A DNA stretch of 55,505 nt from Nitrospirillum pindoramense (GCF_007827955.1 NZ_VITR01000023.1:1-55505), one strand, 5' to 3'; shown: positions 9,171 to 16,824, counted from the stretch's first letter. The notes: generated from the sequence alone by a model not told the origin. Made by a program: numbers and translations.

Positions 9171-9509
9171 ATGATCGAACTCATCTTCGCCGATCGCTGC
9201 ACCGGCTGTAACGCCTGCGTCCGGATCTGCCCCACCAATGTGCTGGAACCGGGGAAGAATGCCCCTCCCGCCATCGCGCGGCAGGAGGACTGCCAGACTT
9301 GCTTCTTGTGCGAACTGTATTGCGAGGCCGACGCCCTTTATGTCGCGCCCAATTGCGATGAAATGGTGGCGGTGGACGCCGGGGCCATCGCCGCCAGCGG
9401 CCTGCTGGGCCAGTTCCGCCGTGATTCCGGATGGCATGAATGGGCGGGCCAGTCCCCCAACCTGCATTGGCGCATGGGCGAATTGTTCGCCCGGGCCAAG
9501 GCGGGTTGA
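9171..9509 (+). CDS. Two-[4Fe-4S] ferredoxin subunit
   Basis: 112 aa. Two cysteine sets are visible: C10-TG-C13-NA-C16-VRI-C20-P and C41-QT-C44-FL-C47-ELY-C51. Each matches CxxCxxCxxxC, so two [4Fe-4S] clusters are expected. A tail of about 55 residues ends the protein. It lies directly after the FAD subunit gene with the same orientation and is most likely its redox partner in the cytoplasm. It is the last gene of the five-gene cluster. Confidence 0.9.
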   Translation: MIELIFADRCTGCNACVRICPTNVLEPGKNAPPAIARQEDCQTCFLCELYCEADALYVAPNCDEMVAVDAGAIAASGLLGQFRRDSGWHEWAGQSPNLHWRMGELFARAKAG

Positions 9510-9549
9510 CAGCGGGGGCCGCCCCTCCGATCCATCCCTTTCATTGACC

Positions 9550-9587
9550 AAAAAAAGGGCGGCGGGCCCCGAAGGAAGCCGCCGCCC
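9550..9587 (-). terminator. Rho-independent terminator of the TonB-dependent receptor gene
   Basis: On the minus strand GGGCGGCGG and CCGCCGCCC (9579-9587 and 9557-9565) form a perfect 9-bp GC stem followed by seven T (9550-9556). This is a textbook intrinsic terminator for the receptor gene ending at 9659. It also sits between two convergent transcription units. Confidence 0.85.
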
Positions 9588-9658
9588 AAGGGACCCGGGA
9601 TGAACCGGGCGGGAGGATGGCCCGCCGATGCGACAGGCGGGCCAGCCGAACCCTGCGA

Positions 9659-12106
9659 TCAGAAATCCGCCGACAGCTTCACGTAGTAATAGCCGCCGTT
9701 GAAGCCATAGGGCGTGTTCTGCGGATAGGTGTCGACGTTGATGCCGAACCAGCGCGTCGCCGGATTGGTCTTGGCGGGATAGCGGTCGAACAGGTTTTGC
9801 GCGCCCAGATCGACACGGAAACCCTGCGTGACGCGATACCCGATGTTGAGGTCCGTCAGGAAGGCCGGGCTAACGGCGCGGGCCACGTAGTCGCCCACGC
9901 TGCTGTAATCATGCGCCACGTAATAGCTGTGGCCCCAGCGCGTTTCCCGCAGGGTCACGTCCCACGGCCCCAGCGTCCAGTTGGCGGCCAGAGAGATCTT
10001 GCTGCGCGGATCGTAGGAGGTCAGCGAGGTGATGGCGGTGGCGTCCAGGATGGTCACGCCGGCCAGGGCCTTGGGCGCCGGCTGCTGCTTCAGGATGCTG
10101 GTGACGTTGTAGTTGCCGGCCAGCGTCCACTTGATGGCGCCCAGGCTCGCCAGATCGGTGGTGTAATCCAGGTTCAGGTCGGCGCCCTGGGTGCGGGTGT
10201 CGACGCCGTTGAGATAGAAGGTGACGGAGGTGTTGCCCGCCGATATGCCGGCCGGCAGGCTGGCGCCGTTGGCCAGGATGGCCGCCTGGGCCAGGGAGCC
10301 CGACAGGGCGCCGGAGTTGATGATGCGGTTCTGGATCTCGATCTGATAGAAATCCAGGGTGGCGTGCAGGCCCGGCACCGGCTCCAGCACCAGGCCGGCG
10401 CTGTATTCGGTGGACGTTTCCGGCTTCAGCGCCTGGACCCCCAGCAGCTTGGCGCCCGGGGAGTTCACCGGCAACTGCAGCGAGGCCGAGGTGGGGCTGA
10501 CGTTCAGGGCGGAGAAGTATTGCTGCGCCAGGGTCGGGGCGCGGAAGCCGTTGCCGACGGCGCCACGCACCGCCAGCCAGGGCGTGATGTCATAGCGGCT
10601 GATCACCCGCCCGCTTTCGCTGTCGCCGAAGTCGTCATAGTGCTCGACACGGCCGGCCAGTTCGAACTGCCAATTGCGCAGCAACTGGGTCGACAGGTCG
10701 ATGTAGCCCGCGGCACTGTTGCGATCCGCCGTGTGGGCGTCCGTGGGGGTGAAGCCGGCGTAGGAGGCGGAACCGCCCGCGGCGTAGGAGGCGTATTCGC
10801 CGGCGTCGACTTCATACACCTCATGCCGGTGTTCCAGGCCCCAGGCGACGTTCACCGGCTTGGCGAACAGGCCGACGTCGAACTCCCGCACCAGGTCCAG
10901 GTTGGTGGTCTGCTGAGTGGACACCAGCTTGCCGGCGTTGAAGCTGGTCTGCTTGGCATAGGAGGCGTTGTAGAATCCGCTGCCGGCATTGGCCAGGTTG
11001 GGGTTGCCGGAATTGATGACGCCGATGGCCAGCCAATCATGGCCATAGGTGCTGCTGAGGTCCCACCGCCAGCCGGCCAGGTTGTCGCCCCGGGCACCCA
11101 AGGTGAAACCGACGTCGTATTCGTCGGCCGTCTCCTCGGGGAAGAAGCCGTTGGGCCAAAGGGCGGGAATGCGGGAACCGGGCCGCCAGTTCTCATAGGA
11201 TTCGGCCGACCGGTGGCTGGCCGTGCCGAAGCTGTAAAAGGTGACGCTGGGGGTCAGCGGCGCCTCGGCGTTATAGCCGATGTTGACCACGTCGCTGAGC
11301 GGGTCGCCATAGATGCGCCCCTTGACCACGGTGCCTGACGGGGCGCGGGGATCGTCGCCCGTGCGGTTGGTGAAGTCGTGGTGGCGGTAATCGGCCGTCA
11401 CGTTGATGAAGCCGCCGTCACCCAGGTCGAAGCCGTGGAAGACGGAGCCCTGGGCCGTGGCGCCGTCGCCCCGCCCGGTGATGCCGCCCAGGGTGGAGAC
11501 GTGCGTGCCGCTGTCCGACTTCTTCAGGATGATGTTGATGACGCCGGCGATGGCGTCGGACCCGTACTGGGCGGCGGCGCCATCGCGCAGCACCTCGATA
11601 TGGTCGATGGAATCCAGGGGGATGAAGTCAAGGTCGGCAGGGTTGGAACCACCGTTGGGCCCGCCGTCGGCATAGATGTTGGCGGAGTTGTGCCGCCGCT
11701 TGCCATTCACCAGCACCAGGGTCTGCCCGGGGCTCAAGCCCCGCAGGCGCGCGGACCGCACCAGGTTGCCGACATCGCCGCCGAACTGGTCGGCGGTGAA
11801 GGACGGCAAGGTGCCGCGCAAGGCGTCCAGCAGGTTGGTCTGGCCGGTGGCCTGCAGCGTTTCGCCGCCCAGGACCTCGATGGAGGTCAGGCTGTCCTGC
11901 ACCCGTTTCCCAGCCTCGCGGGTGCCGGTGACAATGATTTCGTTAAGGTCATCAGCGGCGGCGGCGGGCGCCGGGTTGGCGTCGCTGGCGGCGGACCAGC
12001 CGGTGACGGGGAAGCCCGCCGCCAGCGCGAGAAGGCCGCTGCCGGCCAGGAGACGGGCCGGAAGACGGACCAGAGGGCGTGATGGACGCGAGACGGATGA
12101 CGGCAT
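9659..12106 (-). CDS. TonB-dependent outer-membrane receptor
   Basis: About 815 aa from the ATG at 12106, which has GAAGGGG upstream; ATGs at 12133 and 12163 and the frame start at 12217 are alternatives. An N-terminal hydrophobic segment (LLAGSGLLALAAGFPV) is the signal. The plug domain follows: EIIVTGTREAGKRVQDS, LLDALRGTLPSF, LVLVNGKRRH, IDHIEVLRDGAAAQYGSDAIAGV. The 22-strand barrel ends in the typical aromatic C-terminus (YYYVKLSADF). Such receptors import siderophores, cobalamin, sugars or other scarce nutrients using TonB energy. The ligand is unknown. It is divergent from an amine oxidase gene, which hints at uptake of an amine-containing compound, but that is inference. Confidence 0.92.
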   Translation of the reverse strand: MPSSVSRPSRPLVRLPARLLAGSGLLALAAGFPVTGWSAASDANPAPAAAADDLNEIIVTGTREAGKRVQDSLTSIEVLGGETLQATGQTNLLDALRGTLPSFTADQFGGDVGNLVRSARLRGLSPGQTLVLVNGKRRHNSANIYADGGPNGGSNPADLDFIPLDSIDHIEVLRDGAAAQYGSDAIAGVINIILKKSDSGTHVSTLGGITGRGDGATAQGSVFHGFDLGDGGFINVTADYRHHDFTNRTGDDPRAPSGTVVKGRIYGDPLSDVVNIGYNAEAPLTPSVTFYSFGTASHRSAESYENWRPGSRIPALWPNGFFPEETADEYDVGFTLGARGDNLAGWRWDLSSTYGHDWLAIGVINSGNPNLANAGSGFYNASYAKQTSFNAGKLVSTQQTTNLDLVREFDVGLFAKPVNVAWGLEHRHEVYEVDAGEYASYAAGGSASYAGFTPTDAHTADRNSAAGYIDLSTQLLRNWQFELAGRVEHYDDFGDSESGRVISRYDITPWLAVRGAVGNGFRAPTLAQQYFSALNVSPTSASLQLPVNSPGAKLLGVQALKPETSTEYSAGLVLEPVPGLHATLDFYQIEIQNRIINSGALSGSLAQAAILANGASLPAGISAGNTSVTFYLNGVDTRTQGADLNLDYTTDLASLGAIKWTLAGNYNVTSILKQQPAPKALAGVTILDATAITSLTSYDPRSKISLAANWTLGPWDVTLRETRWGHSYYVAHDYSSVGDYVARAVSPAFLTDLNIGYRVTQGFRVDLGAQNLFDRYPAKTNPATRWFGINVDTYPQNTPYGFNGGYYYVKLSADF

Positions 12107-12460
12107 GAGGGGACCCCTTCGGATTTTCTTCATTGGATTTTTGGAATGGCTTGCCGCTGCCATGACGGGTCGCGGCGACCATGCCCCAGGGTTGCCGCCC
12201 CCGCGCCCACCGTACAAATTGCATCGCTCAATGTGTTCGTTGAGGGCCTGTCAAATTATGAGCGGCGATGCCGATACTGACCTATCACCTGCATCTGATT
12301 TCACTTTATGGAGGGCGCCGACTTCGGAAATGGCTGTGGCATTTTTAAAATATTGAACAATCGAATAAACTGATAAGGCTGTTAATTTTAATTCAATATC
12401 GCCTCTTTCCTGTCGCCGGCACTGTCTCCCCCAGCAAAAGGATGCGTGGAGGACTCACAG
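12107..12460. promoter_or_regulatory. Divergent promoter region between receptor and amine oxidase genes
   Basis: A 354-base non-coding stretch separates the two divergent genes, with an AT-rich part at 12235-12410, the likely place of both promoters. No clear operator or riboswitch was recognised. The amine oxidase ribosome site GGAGG is at 12448-12452. Confidence 0.45.
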
Positions 12461-14062
12461 ATGGCCATAACCCGTCGGCGACTGCTGGCGCGCGCGGCGC
12501 AATGGGGCGGCTATGCCGCCGCCTATGGCACTATGACGGCACTGGGGCTGACACCCGTGCCCACGGCTTACGCCGGCCCGCCGGCTTTGCCCGCCGCCAC
12601 CGGGACGGGGCGCCGCGTCGTCGTGCTGGGTGCCGGCATCGCCGGGCTGGTGGCGGCCTATGAGCTGGAGCGCGCCGGCTTCGATGTTGTGATGCTGGAG
12701 GCCCGTGACCGCGTGGGGGGCCGAACCTGGTCCATCCGCGACGGCGACCGCATCACGCTGATGGGGGAAGCCGACCAGACGGCGCGGCTGTCGCCCGGCC
12801 TCTACTTCAACGCCGGCCCCGCCCGCATCCCCAGCCATCACCAGGGCCTGCTCGGCTATGTTCGCGATCTCAAGGTGCCGCTGGAGGTGGAGGTCAACAG
12901 CAGTCGCAGCGCCCTGATCCAGACCAGGACCGCCAACGGCGGCCGCCCCATCCAACAGCGCCAGGCGGTGAACGACGTGCGCGGCGGGTTGTCGGAGCTG
13001 TTGGCCAAGGCCACCCGGCGAGGTGCCTTGGACCAGGAACTGACGGCGGAGGACAAGGAACGGCTGCTGGCCTTCCTCAAATCCTATGGCGACCTGTCGC
13101 CGGAGGGACGCTATGACGGCTCCGACCGCTCGGGCTATGTCCAGCCGCCAGGGGCGGCCGACCAGGTGGGAACAAAGCGGGCGCCCCTGCCCCTGCGCGA
13201 CCTGCTGGGGGAGGACACGGTGCCCCCCGCCATCCTGTTCGAGGAAAACATCCTGATGCAGGCGACCATGTTCCAGCCCGTGGGCGGCATGGACCGCATC
13301 CCGGTGGCGCTGGCCAAGGCGCTGAAGGCCCCGCCCCGCCTGAACGCGGTGGTGGACCGCATCCGCCCCGCCCCCACCGGCGTCACCATCCGGTACCGCG
13401 ACGGGCGGACGGGACAGGGACATGAACTGGCCGCCGACTATGCCGTGGTCACCATTCCCCTGCCCGTCCTGGCCGGCATCGACAGCGATTTCCCCGCCGC
13501 GGTGAAAGCCGCCATCGCCGGCGCCGTTTATGACGCCGCCAACAAGGTGGCGTTCGAGGCGCCACGCTTTTGGGAGCGGGAGCAGATTTACGGCGGCATC
13601 TCCTACACCGGCGGGGAAACCTCCCTGGTGTGGTATCCCAGCGGCGGCTATCACCAGGACCGGGGCCTGCTGGTGGCCACCTACAATGCCGGCGCGACGG
13701 CCACCGCCTTCCAGAAGCGGCCGCTGGCGGAGCAGGTCGCCCTCGCCCGCGCCTCGGTGGACCGCCTGCATCCGGGCCACGGCGCCGATCTCGTCAAGCC
13801 GGTGGTGGTGAACTGGACCAAGGTGCCCTTCAACCTGGGCCCCTGGCTGCATTGGGACCAGGACGGCAACGATCCGGCCGCCTACGCCCTGTTGAATCAA
13901 CCCGCCGGCCGCGTCTATTTCAGCGGCGCCCATCTCAGCCAGTTGCCCAGTTGGCAGGAGGGTGGTGTCCTGGCGGCCCAGCGCACGGTGGTGGAACTGG
14001 CCCGCCGGGTCGCCGCCGACGCCCTGGCCGGCCGGGCCCCCAAAACCGCGCGACACGGCTGA
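12461..14062 (+). CDS. Tat-exported flavin monoamine oxidase
   Basis: 533 aa. The start at 12461 has GGAGG 8 bases upstream; a GTG at 12446 is in frame but less likely. The N-terminus carries a twin-arginine signal (TRRRLLARAAQ) and an Ala-rich cut near AYAGPPA. The FAD site is VVVLGAGIAGLVAAYELERAG followed by LEARDRVGGRTW, the hallmark of the MAO/L-amino-acid oxidase family. The C-terminus has the second flavin motif RVYFSGAHLSQLPSWQEGG. It should oxidise an amine or amino acid in the periplasm, giving an imine, H2O2 and ultimately an aldehyde or keto acid. The next gene encodes an exported RidA-like protein, which fits imine handling. Confidence 0.9.
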   Translation: MAITRRRLLARAAQWGGYAAAYGTMTALGLTPVPTAYAGPPALPAATGTGRRVVVLGAGIAGLVAAYELERAGFDVVMLEARDRVGGRTWSIRDGDRITLMGEADQTARLSPGLYFNAGPARIPSHHQGLLGYVRDLKVPLEVEVNSSRSALIQTRTANGGRPIQQRQAVNDVRGGLSELLAKATRRGALDQELTAEDKERLLAFLKSYGDLSPEGRYDGSDRSGYVQPPGAADQVGTKRAPLPLRDLLGEDTVPPAILFEENILMQATMFQPVGGMDRIPVALAKALKAPPRLNAVVDRIRPAPTGVTIRYRDGRTGQGHELAADYAVVTIPLPVLAGIDSDFPAAVKAAIAGAVYDAANKVAFEAPRFWEREQIYGGISYTGGETSLVWYPSGGYHQDRGLLVATYNAGATATAFQKRPLAEQVALARASVDRLHPGHGADLVKPVVVNWTKVPFNLGPWLHWDQDGNDPAAYALLNQPAGRVYFSGAHLSQLPSWQEGGVLAAQRTVVELARRVAADALAGRAPKTARHG

Positions 14063-14086
14063 CACCTCATGAGGAGACCAAACAAG

Positions 14087-14611
14087 ATGCGCCCATCCAT
14101 CCTGCTGTCCGCCCTGGCCCTGTTGGCCGCCGTTCCGGCCGCCACCGCTAATGCCCGGGCCGAAACCGGCATCGTGCGCACCCAGGGACCCAACGCCGAT
14201 AGCCCCATCGCCGCCGCCGTCACCGTGCCCGCCGGGGCGGAGACGGTCTATCTCAGCGGCGCGCTGCCCGCCGTGATCGACCCGACCGCGCCCAAGGGCA
14301 GCGTCCAGGCCTATGGCGACACGCAGGCGCAGACGCTGAGCGTCCTGTCGAAGCTGAAGGCCACGCTGGAGGGCCTGGGCTATGGCCTGGGCGATGTGGT
14401 CCAGGCCCACGTCTTCCTGGCCGGCGACCCGAACAAGGGCGGGGATATTGACTTCGCCGGCCTGCAAGCGGCCTGGACGCAGTATTTCGGCACGGCGGCC
14501 CAGCCCAACAAGCCGGCGCGCAGCACCGTGAAGGTGGCGGCCCTTGTGCTGCCAGGCGCCCTGGTGGAGATCGAGCTGACCGCCGCCAAGGTTGGCGGGG
14601 GGAAACACTGA
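14087..14611 (+). CDS. Exported RidA/YjgF-family protein
   Basis: 174 aa from the ATG at 14087, preceded by GAGGAG; an in-frame ATG at 14069 would add six residues. Residues 1-22 form a signal peptide (LLSALALLAAVPAATANA). The rest is a RidA/YjgF/UK114 fold: VYLSGALPA, GDTQAQTLSVLSKLKATLEGLG, DVVQAHVFLAG, ARSTVKVAALVLPGALVEIE. Known RidA proteins are cytoplasmic and hydrolyse reactive enamines/imines from amino-acid metabolism; the conserved arginine of RidA lies in the PARSTV segment. Export and the position 25 bases after a periplasmic amine oxidase suggest that it deals with the imine that enzyme makes. Confidence 0.88.
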   Translation: MRPSILLSALALLAAVPAATANARAETGIVRTQGPNADSPIAAAVTVPAGAETVYLSGALPAVIDPTAPKGSVQAYGDTQAQTLSVLSKLKATLEGLGYGLGDVVQAHVFLAGDPNKGGDIDFAGLQAAWTQYFGTAAQPNKPARSTVKVAALVLPGALVEIELTAAKVGGGKH

Positions 14612-14758
14612 CGCCAGCGGGTTGCTGTCCAATAAGGCGGGGAGCGCACCAGCCAGCTCCGCCGCTGCCACTGGCATGCCCATCAATACTGCCACAAGAG
14701 GCCGTGGCGGCCGGAATCTTCCGTTCTCATGCCGCCGAACCTGTGCGGGCGGACCAGC

Positions 14759-14793
14759 AAAAAGCCCGCGAACTATTGAGGCTCGCGGGCTTT
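14759..14793. terminator. Bidirectional hairpin; probable original terminator of tRNA-fMet
   Basis: AAAGCCCGCGA (14761-14771) pairs with TCGCGGGCTTT (14783-14793). On the minus strand five T follow the stem (14759-14763). The stem starts only six bases beyond the copy of the tRNA 3' end at 14799. On the plus strand it can also end the amine oxidase-RidA transcript. Confidence 0.75.
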
Positions 14794-14798
14794 CGCTC

Positions 14799-14832
14799 TG
14801 GTTGCGGGGGCCCGCAACCATCTTAACTTGCT
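14799..14832. other. attL of the integrated conjugative element
   Basis: Bases 14799-14811 (TGGTTGCGGGGGC) repeat in direct orientation the tRNA-fMet 3' end at 55411-55423. Bases 14811-14832 are the exact reverse complement of 55399-55420. Host sequence (terminator) lies to the left and element sequence to the right. The crossover dinucleotide is inferred to be the GG at 14809-14810. Confidence 0.85.
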
Positions 14833-14851
14833 GTTCCGGGCAGCGGCGTAA
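14812..14851 (+). other. Displaced last codons of the integrase gene
   Basis: Reading on from the integrase codons for KMVAGA (at 55407 onward) through the reconstructed junction gives RNHLNLLFRAAA and a TAA at 14849-14851. These codons would complete the integrase in the circular form of the element. They have no coding role in the integrated state. Confidence 0.75.
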
Positions 14852-15114
14852 TGGTGCCGTCGGCAATTCACTGCCGTGGCAAACCTCCAAGGAGTTGCCA
14901 GAGTGACTCATATTTGCACCGCCTTGGGAATCTCCGGCAGGAGTCTCAGTTACCGCAAGCTCGTATAAGTTGCGCCCAAGCTTTCTGTGATTATACTCAA
15001 AAGCAATAGAATTATTATCCTGAATCTGACCTAAAAACAGCTCGCCGATAGCATAACATGATGGAAAAACCACCAAATTTTTACAGTTTGAACAAGTTCT
15101 TACAATTGATAATT

Positions 15115-16086
15115 CTATTGGCCGCAAATAGAACTTGCTTTTTTAGAGTATATTTCTATAGTTTCCATTCCGAGTTCTTGGCGTCTTACATTCAGGCTAT
15201 CATTATTTTCTGTTGGGAATTGCTCCCATCGTCCATTTATACACTTCCCTTGAGTTCCATATAATTGTTTCTTATTCTGGGCTAACTCAACCCTATCTAT
15301 AATATAGGCGACGTCCTGGCGCTCTTGAGAAGGCAGGCAAGGCTGACTTAATAGGAAAGCAAGGACAGATTTTTGATATAGATAATCATTATCCATATGC
15401 TGAACCAGAATCCAAGCATCATAACTAGCGGTCTGCCCCCAAATTTTGCTGACAGGCCATTTTACTTGGGAAATTATAGTTTTCTTCATCTCATTTAACT
15501 TGGAGTCTATATCATTTATGGCGCGAAATCTATCGGAAACGCATGCAGAAGAACTCTTACCACCACACGGAGCGACATTTCTCACCGCTTGATCTGCCTG
15601 AGTCATCAGCCATAGGCGACCCAATATACAAGTTCGCTCACCAGCGTCGCATTTTTTTAAAATTGCTGACATCCACTTATTTATTATATAATTTAAACGG
15701 TTATTATTATAATTACGCTCCAATAAGATGTCAGAGTTAATGATAGTATTTTCATTCAAAATACTTCTCTTAAGCTTTATGAATTCAGACTCCGCACGAC
15801 TCTTAACATCATCTTCCTCTTTTGAACAATTACCAGTCTGTGCACATGGGAGCGCCATTAAGGTACCCATAGCTGAATTGAGTAATGACATTCTAGCCGA
15901 TAAACATATAATATTATCCCCGCAATCGGAGGACGCCTCTTGAACCCATTTAGCAGCGTCCGCTGTATCAGGATCTTCTGATACTGGTGGGATAATATAT
16001 GATGTCTGCAACGTCTTGCATTCCGCCATAAATGGCATTAATATTAATAAAATAAGAAAAATTCCGGGAAAATGACGAAACATCAT
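15115..16086 (-). CDS. Secreted DUF6624-type protein at the end of the RiPP operon
   Basis: 323 aa. An N-terminal signal peptide is clear (FPGIFLILLILMPFMAEC); the cysteine could also be a lipobox cysteine. The C-terminal part has the DUF6624 pattern: AWILVQHMDNDYLYQKSVLAFL, then DVAYIIDRVELAQNKKQLYGTQ (quoted in parts). The molecular role of this domain is not established. Eight or so cysteines suggest disulfides in the periplasm. The gene is AT-rich and is the last of the minus-strand peptide cluster, after a terminator-like hairpin. A role in self-protection or in processing the peptide is possible but unproven. Two adjacent ATGs (16086, 16083) are possible starts. Confidence 0.75.
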   Translation of the reverse strand: MMFRHFPGIFLILLILMPFMAECKTLQTSYIIPPVSEDPDTADAAKWVQEASSDCGDNIICLSARMSLLNSAMGTLMALPCAQTGNCSKEEDDVKSRAESEFIKLKRSILNENTIINSDILLERNYNNNRLNYIINKWMSAILKKCDAGERTCILGRLWLMTQADQAVRNVAPCGGKSSSACVSDRFRAINDIDSKLNEMKKTIISQVKWPVSKIWGQTASYDAWILVQHMDNDYLYQKSVLAFLLSQPCLPSQERQDVAYIIDRVELAQNKKQLYGTQGKCINGRWEQFPTENNDSLNVRRQELGMETIEIYSKKASSICGQ

Positions 16087-16100
16087 TGATATCCTCTCTT

Positions 16101-16129
16101 AATAAAAGGCGGCGACCACCCGGTCGCCG
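16101..16129 (-). terminator. Terminator/attenuator after precursor 2
   Basis: On the minus strand CGGCGACC and GGTCGCCG (8-bp stem, 4-base loop, 16110-16129) are followed by CCTTTTATT. It lies between precursor 2 and the DUF6624 gene. It would end most transcripts there and allow limited read-through. Confidence 0.75.
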
Positions 16130-16150
16130 TCCCAGTCTCTCATTCAATGC

Positions 16151-16336
16151 TTATTTCCACGACCAAGTACCGCCAACGTCCGTAACTCCGGGCGACCCAT
16201 CTTGAGCAAGTGTTTGATATCTGGTACCTCCAGAGGACGGCGCTCCAGAAACAGCCAGTATTTCGTCTGGTGTTAGATTGCGGGCCAACACTCTGTGTAC
16301 AGACTTCACCTGCGTATCATTGCTCTTTTTAATCAT
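16151..16336 (-). CDS. RiPP precursor peptide 2 (double-glycine-type leader)
   Basis: 61 aa from the ATG at 16336, which has GGAGAG six bases upstream; a GTG two codons earlier is in frame. The leader (residues 1-32) ends NLTPDEILAVSGA, matching the C39-peptidase pattern LxxxEIxxVSG-A. Cleavage after GA would release a 29-residue core starting PSSGGTRYQ and ending GGTWSWK. The core is rich in Gly, Ser and Thr with two Asp and one C-terminal Lys, so it can supply nucleophiles and acids for ATP-grasp ester or amide cross-links. The gene lies in copy 1 of the tandem duplication. Leader residues are identical to precursor 1; the core differs at five positions and lacks two residues. Confidence 0.85.
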   Translation of the reverse strand: MIKKSNDTQVKSVHRVLARNLTPDEILAVSGAPSSGGTRYQTLAQDGSPGVTDVGGTWSWK

Positions 16337-16354
16337 ATCCACTCTCCATTGATT

Positions 16355-16476
16355 TTAGAGGCTGGGTGAAGATACCCAAAGACGCGCTTTAGAGCGCAAT
16401 TCTTTATAAATATCGCTACGCTCAATATCAATTAGAGTAAGATTTTCCCGATGATGCCAGTTTTCAAGATTTCCAT
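16355..16476 (-). pseudogene. Duplicated 3' fragment of the ATP-grasp gene
   Basis: These 122 bases equal 16825-16946, the end of the ATP-grasp ligase gene including its stop codon. They were left here by the tandem duplication and lack any 5' part of the gene, so no ligase can be made from them. Confidence 0.9.
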
Positions 16477-16550
16477 GTCTTGCATTCCGCCATAAATGGC
16501 ATTAATATTAATAAAATAAGAAAAATTCCGGGAAAATGACGAAACATCAT
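16477..16550 (-). pseudogene. Duplicated 5' fragment of the DUF6624 gene
   Basis: These 74 bases equal 16013-16086 and encode the start and signal peptide of the DUF6624 protein. Reading across the junction gives a 28-residue open frame (ends ECKTWKS, stop at 16464-16466), essentially a free signal peptide. Confidence 0.85.
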
Positions 16551-16564
16551 TGATATCCTCTCTT

Positions 16565-16593
16565 AATAAAAGGCGGCGACCACCCGGTCGCCG
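16565..16593 (-). terminator. Terminator/attenuator after precursor 1
   Basis: Duplicate of the hairpin at 16101-16129: an 8-bp GC stem at 16574-16593 followed on the minus strand by CCTTTTATT. It stands between the two precursor genes, so it may reduce transcription of precursor 2 and DUF6624 unless read through. Confidence 0.75.
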
Positions 16594-16614
16594 CCCCAGT
16601 CTCTCATTCAATGC

Positions 16615-16806
16615 TTATTTCCACGACCAAGTACCGCCAACGTCACCGTCCGTACCTCCGAGCGACCCATCTTGAGCAACTGTTTGATGGCTGGTACCTC
16701 CAGAGGACGGCGCTCCAGAAACAGCCAGTATTTCGTCTGGTGTTAGATTGCGGGCCAACACTCTGTGTACAGACTTCACCTGCGTATCATTGCTCTTTTT
16801 AATCAT
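16615..16806 (-). CDS. RiPP precursor peptide 1 (double-glycine-type leader)
   Basis: 63 aa from the ATG at 16806 with GGAGAG as ribosome site; a GTG at 16812 is in frame. It lies 18 bases after the ATP-grasp stop, the usual position for a graspetide precursor. The 32-residue leader, identical to precursor 2, ends NLTPDEILAVSGA, a C39-type cleavage signal. The predicted 31-residue core starts PSSGGTSHQTV and ends DGDVGGTWSWK. It contains three Asp, several Thr/Ser and one Lys as possible cross-link partners, and no Cys. Core length, the missing Cys and the ligase next door point away from lanthipeptides. The modification itself is inferred. Confidence 0.87.
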   Translation of the reverse strand: MIKKSNDTQVKSVHRVLARNLTPDEILAVSGAPSSGGTSHQTVAQDGSLGGTDGDVGGTWSWK

Positions 16807-16824
16807 ATCCACTCTCCATTGATT

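Larger units (their letters stand above)
16013..16476. repeat. Tandem duplication, copy 1 (464 bp)
   Basis: Contains the first 24 codons of the DUF6624 gene, a terminator, precursor 2, and a copy of the last 40 codons of the ATP-grasp gene. It is directly followed by copy 2. Outside the core-peptide codons I count a single difference between the copies (T/C near 16130/16594). Confidence 0.95.

Noticed and set aside
9617-11338. 573-codon plus-strand frame
   Set aside because: It is fully antisense to the TonB-dependent receptor, whose protein is clearly recognisable.
12455-15127. 890-codon open frame on the minus strand
   Set aside because: It is antisense to the amine oxidase and RidA genes and crosses the element boundary and terminator. 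The composition is that of a high-GC shadow frame, with no family features.
15058-15264. 68-codon plus-strand frame rich in Phe and Leu
   Set aside because: It overlaps the end of the DUF6624 gene on the other strand and has no ribosome site; likely chance in AT-rich DNA.
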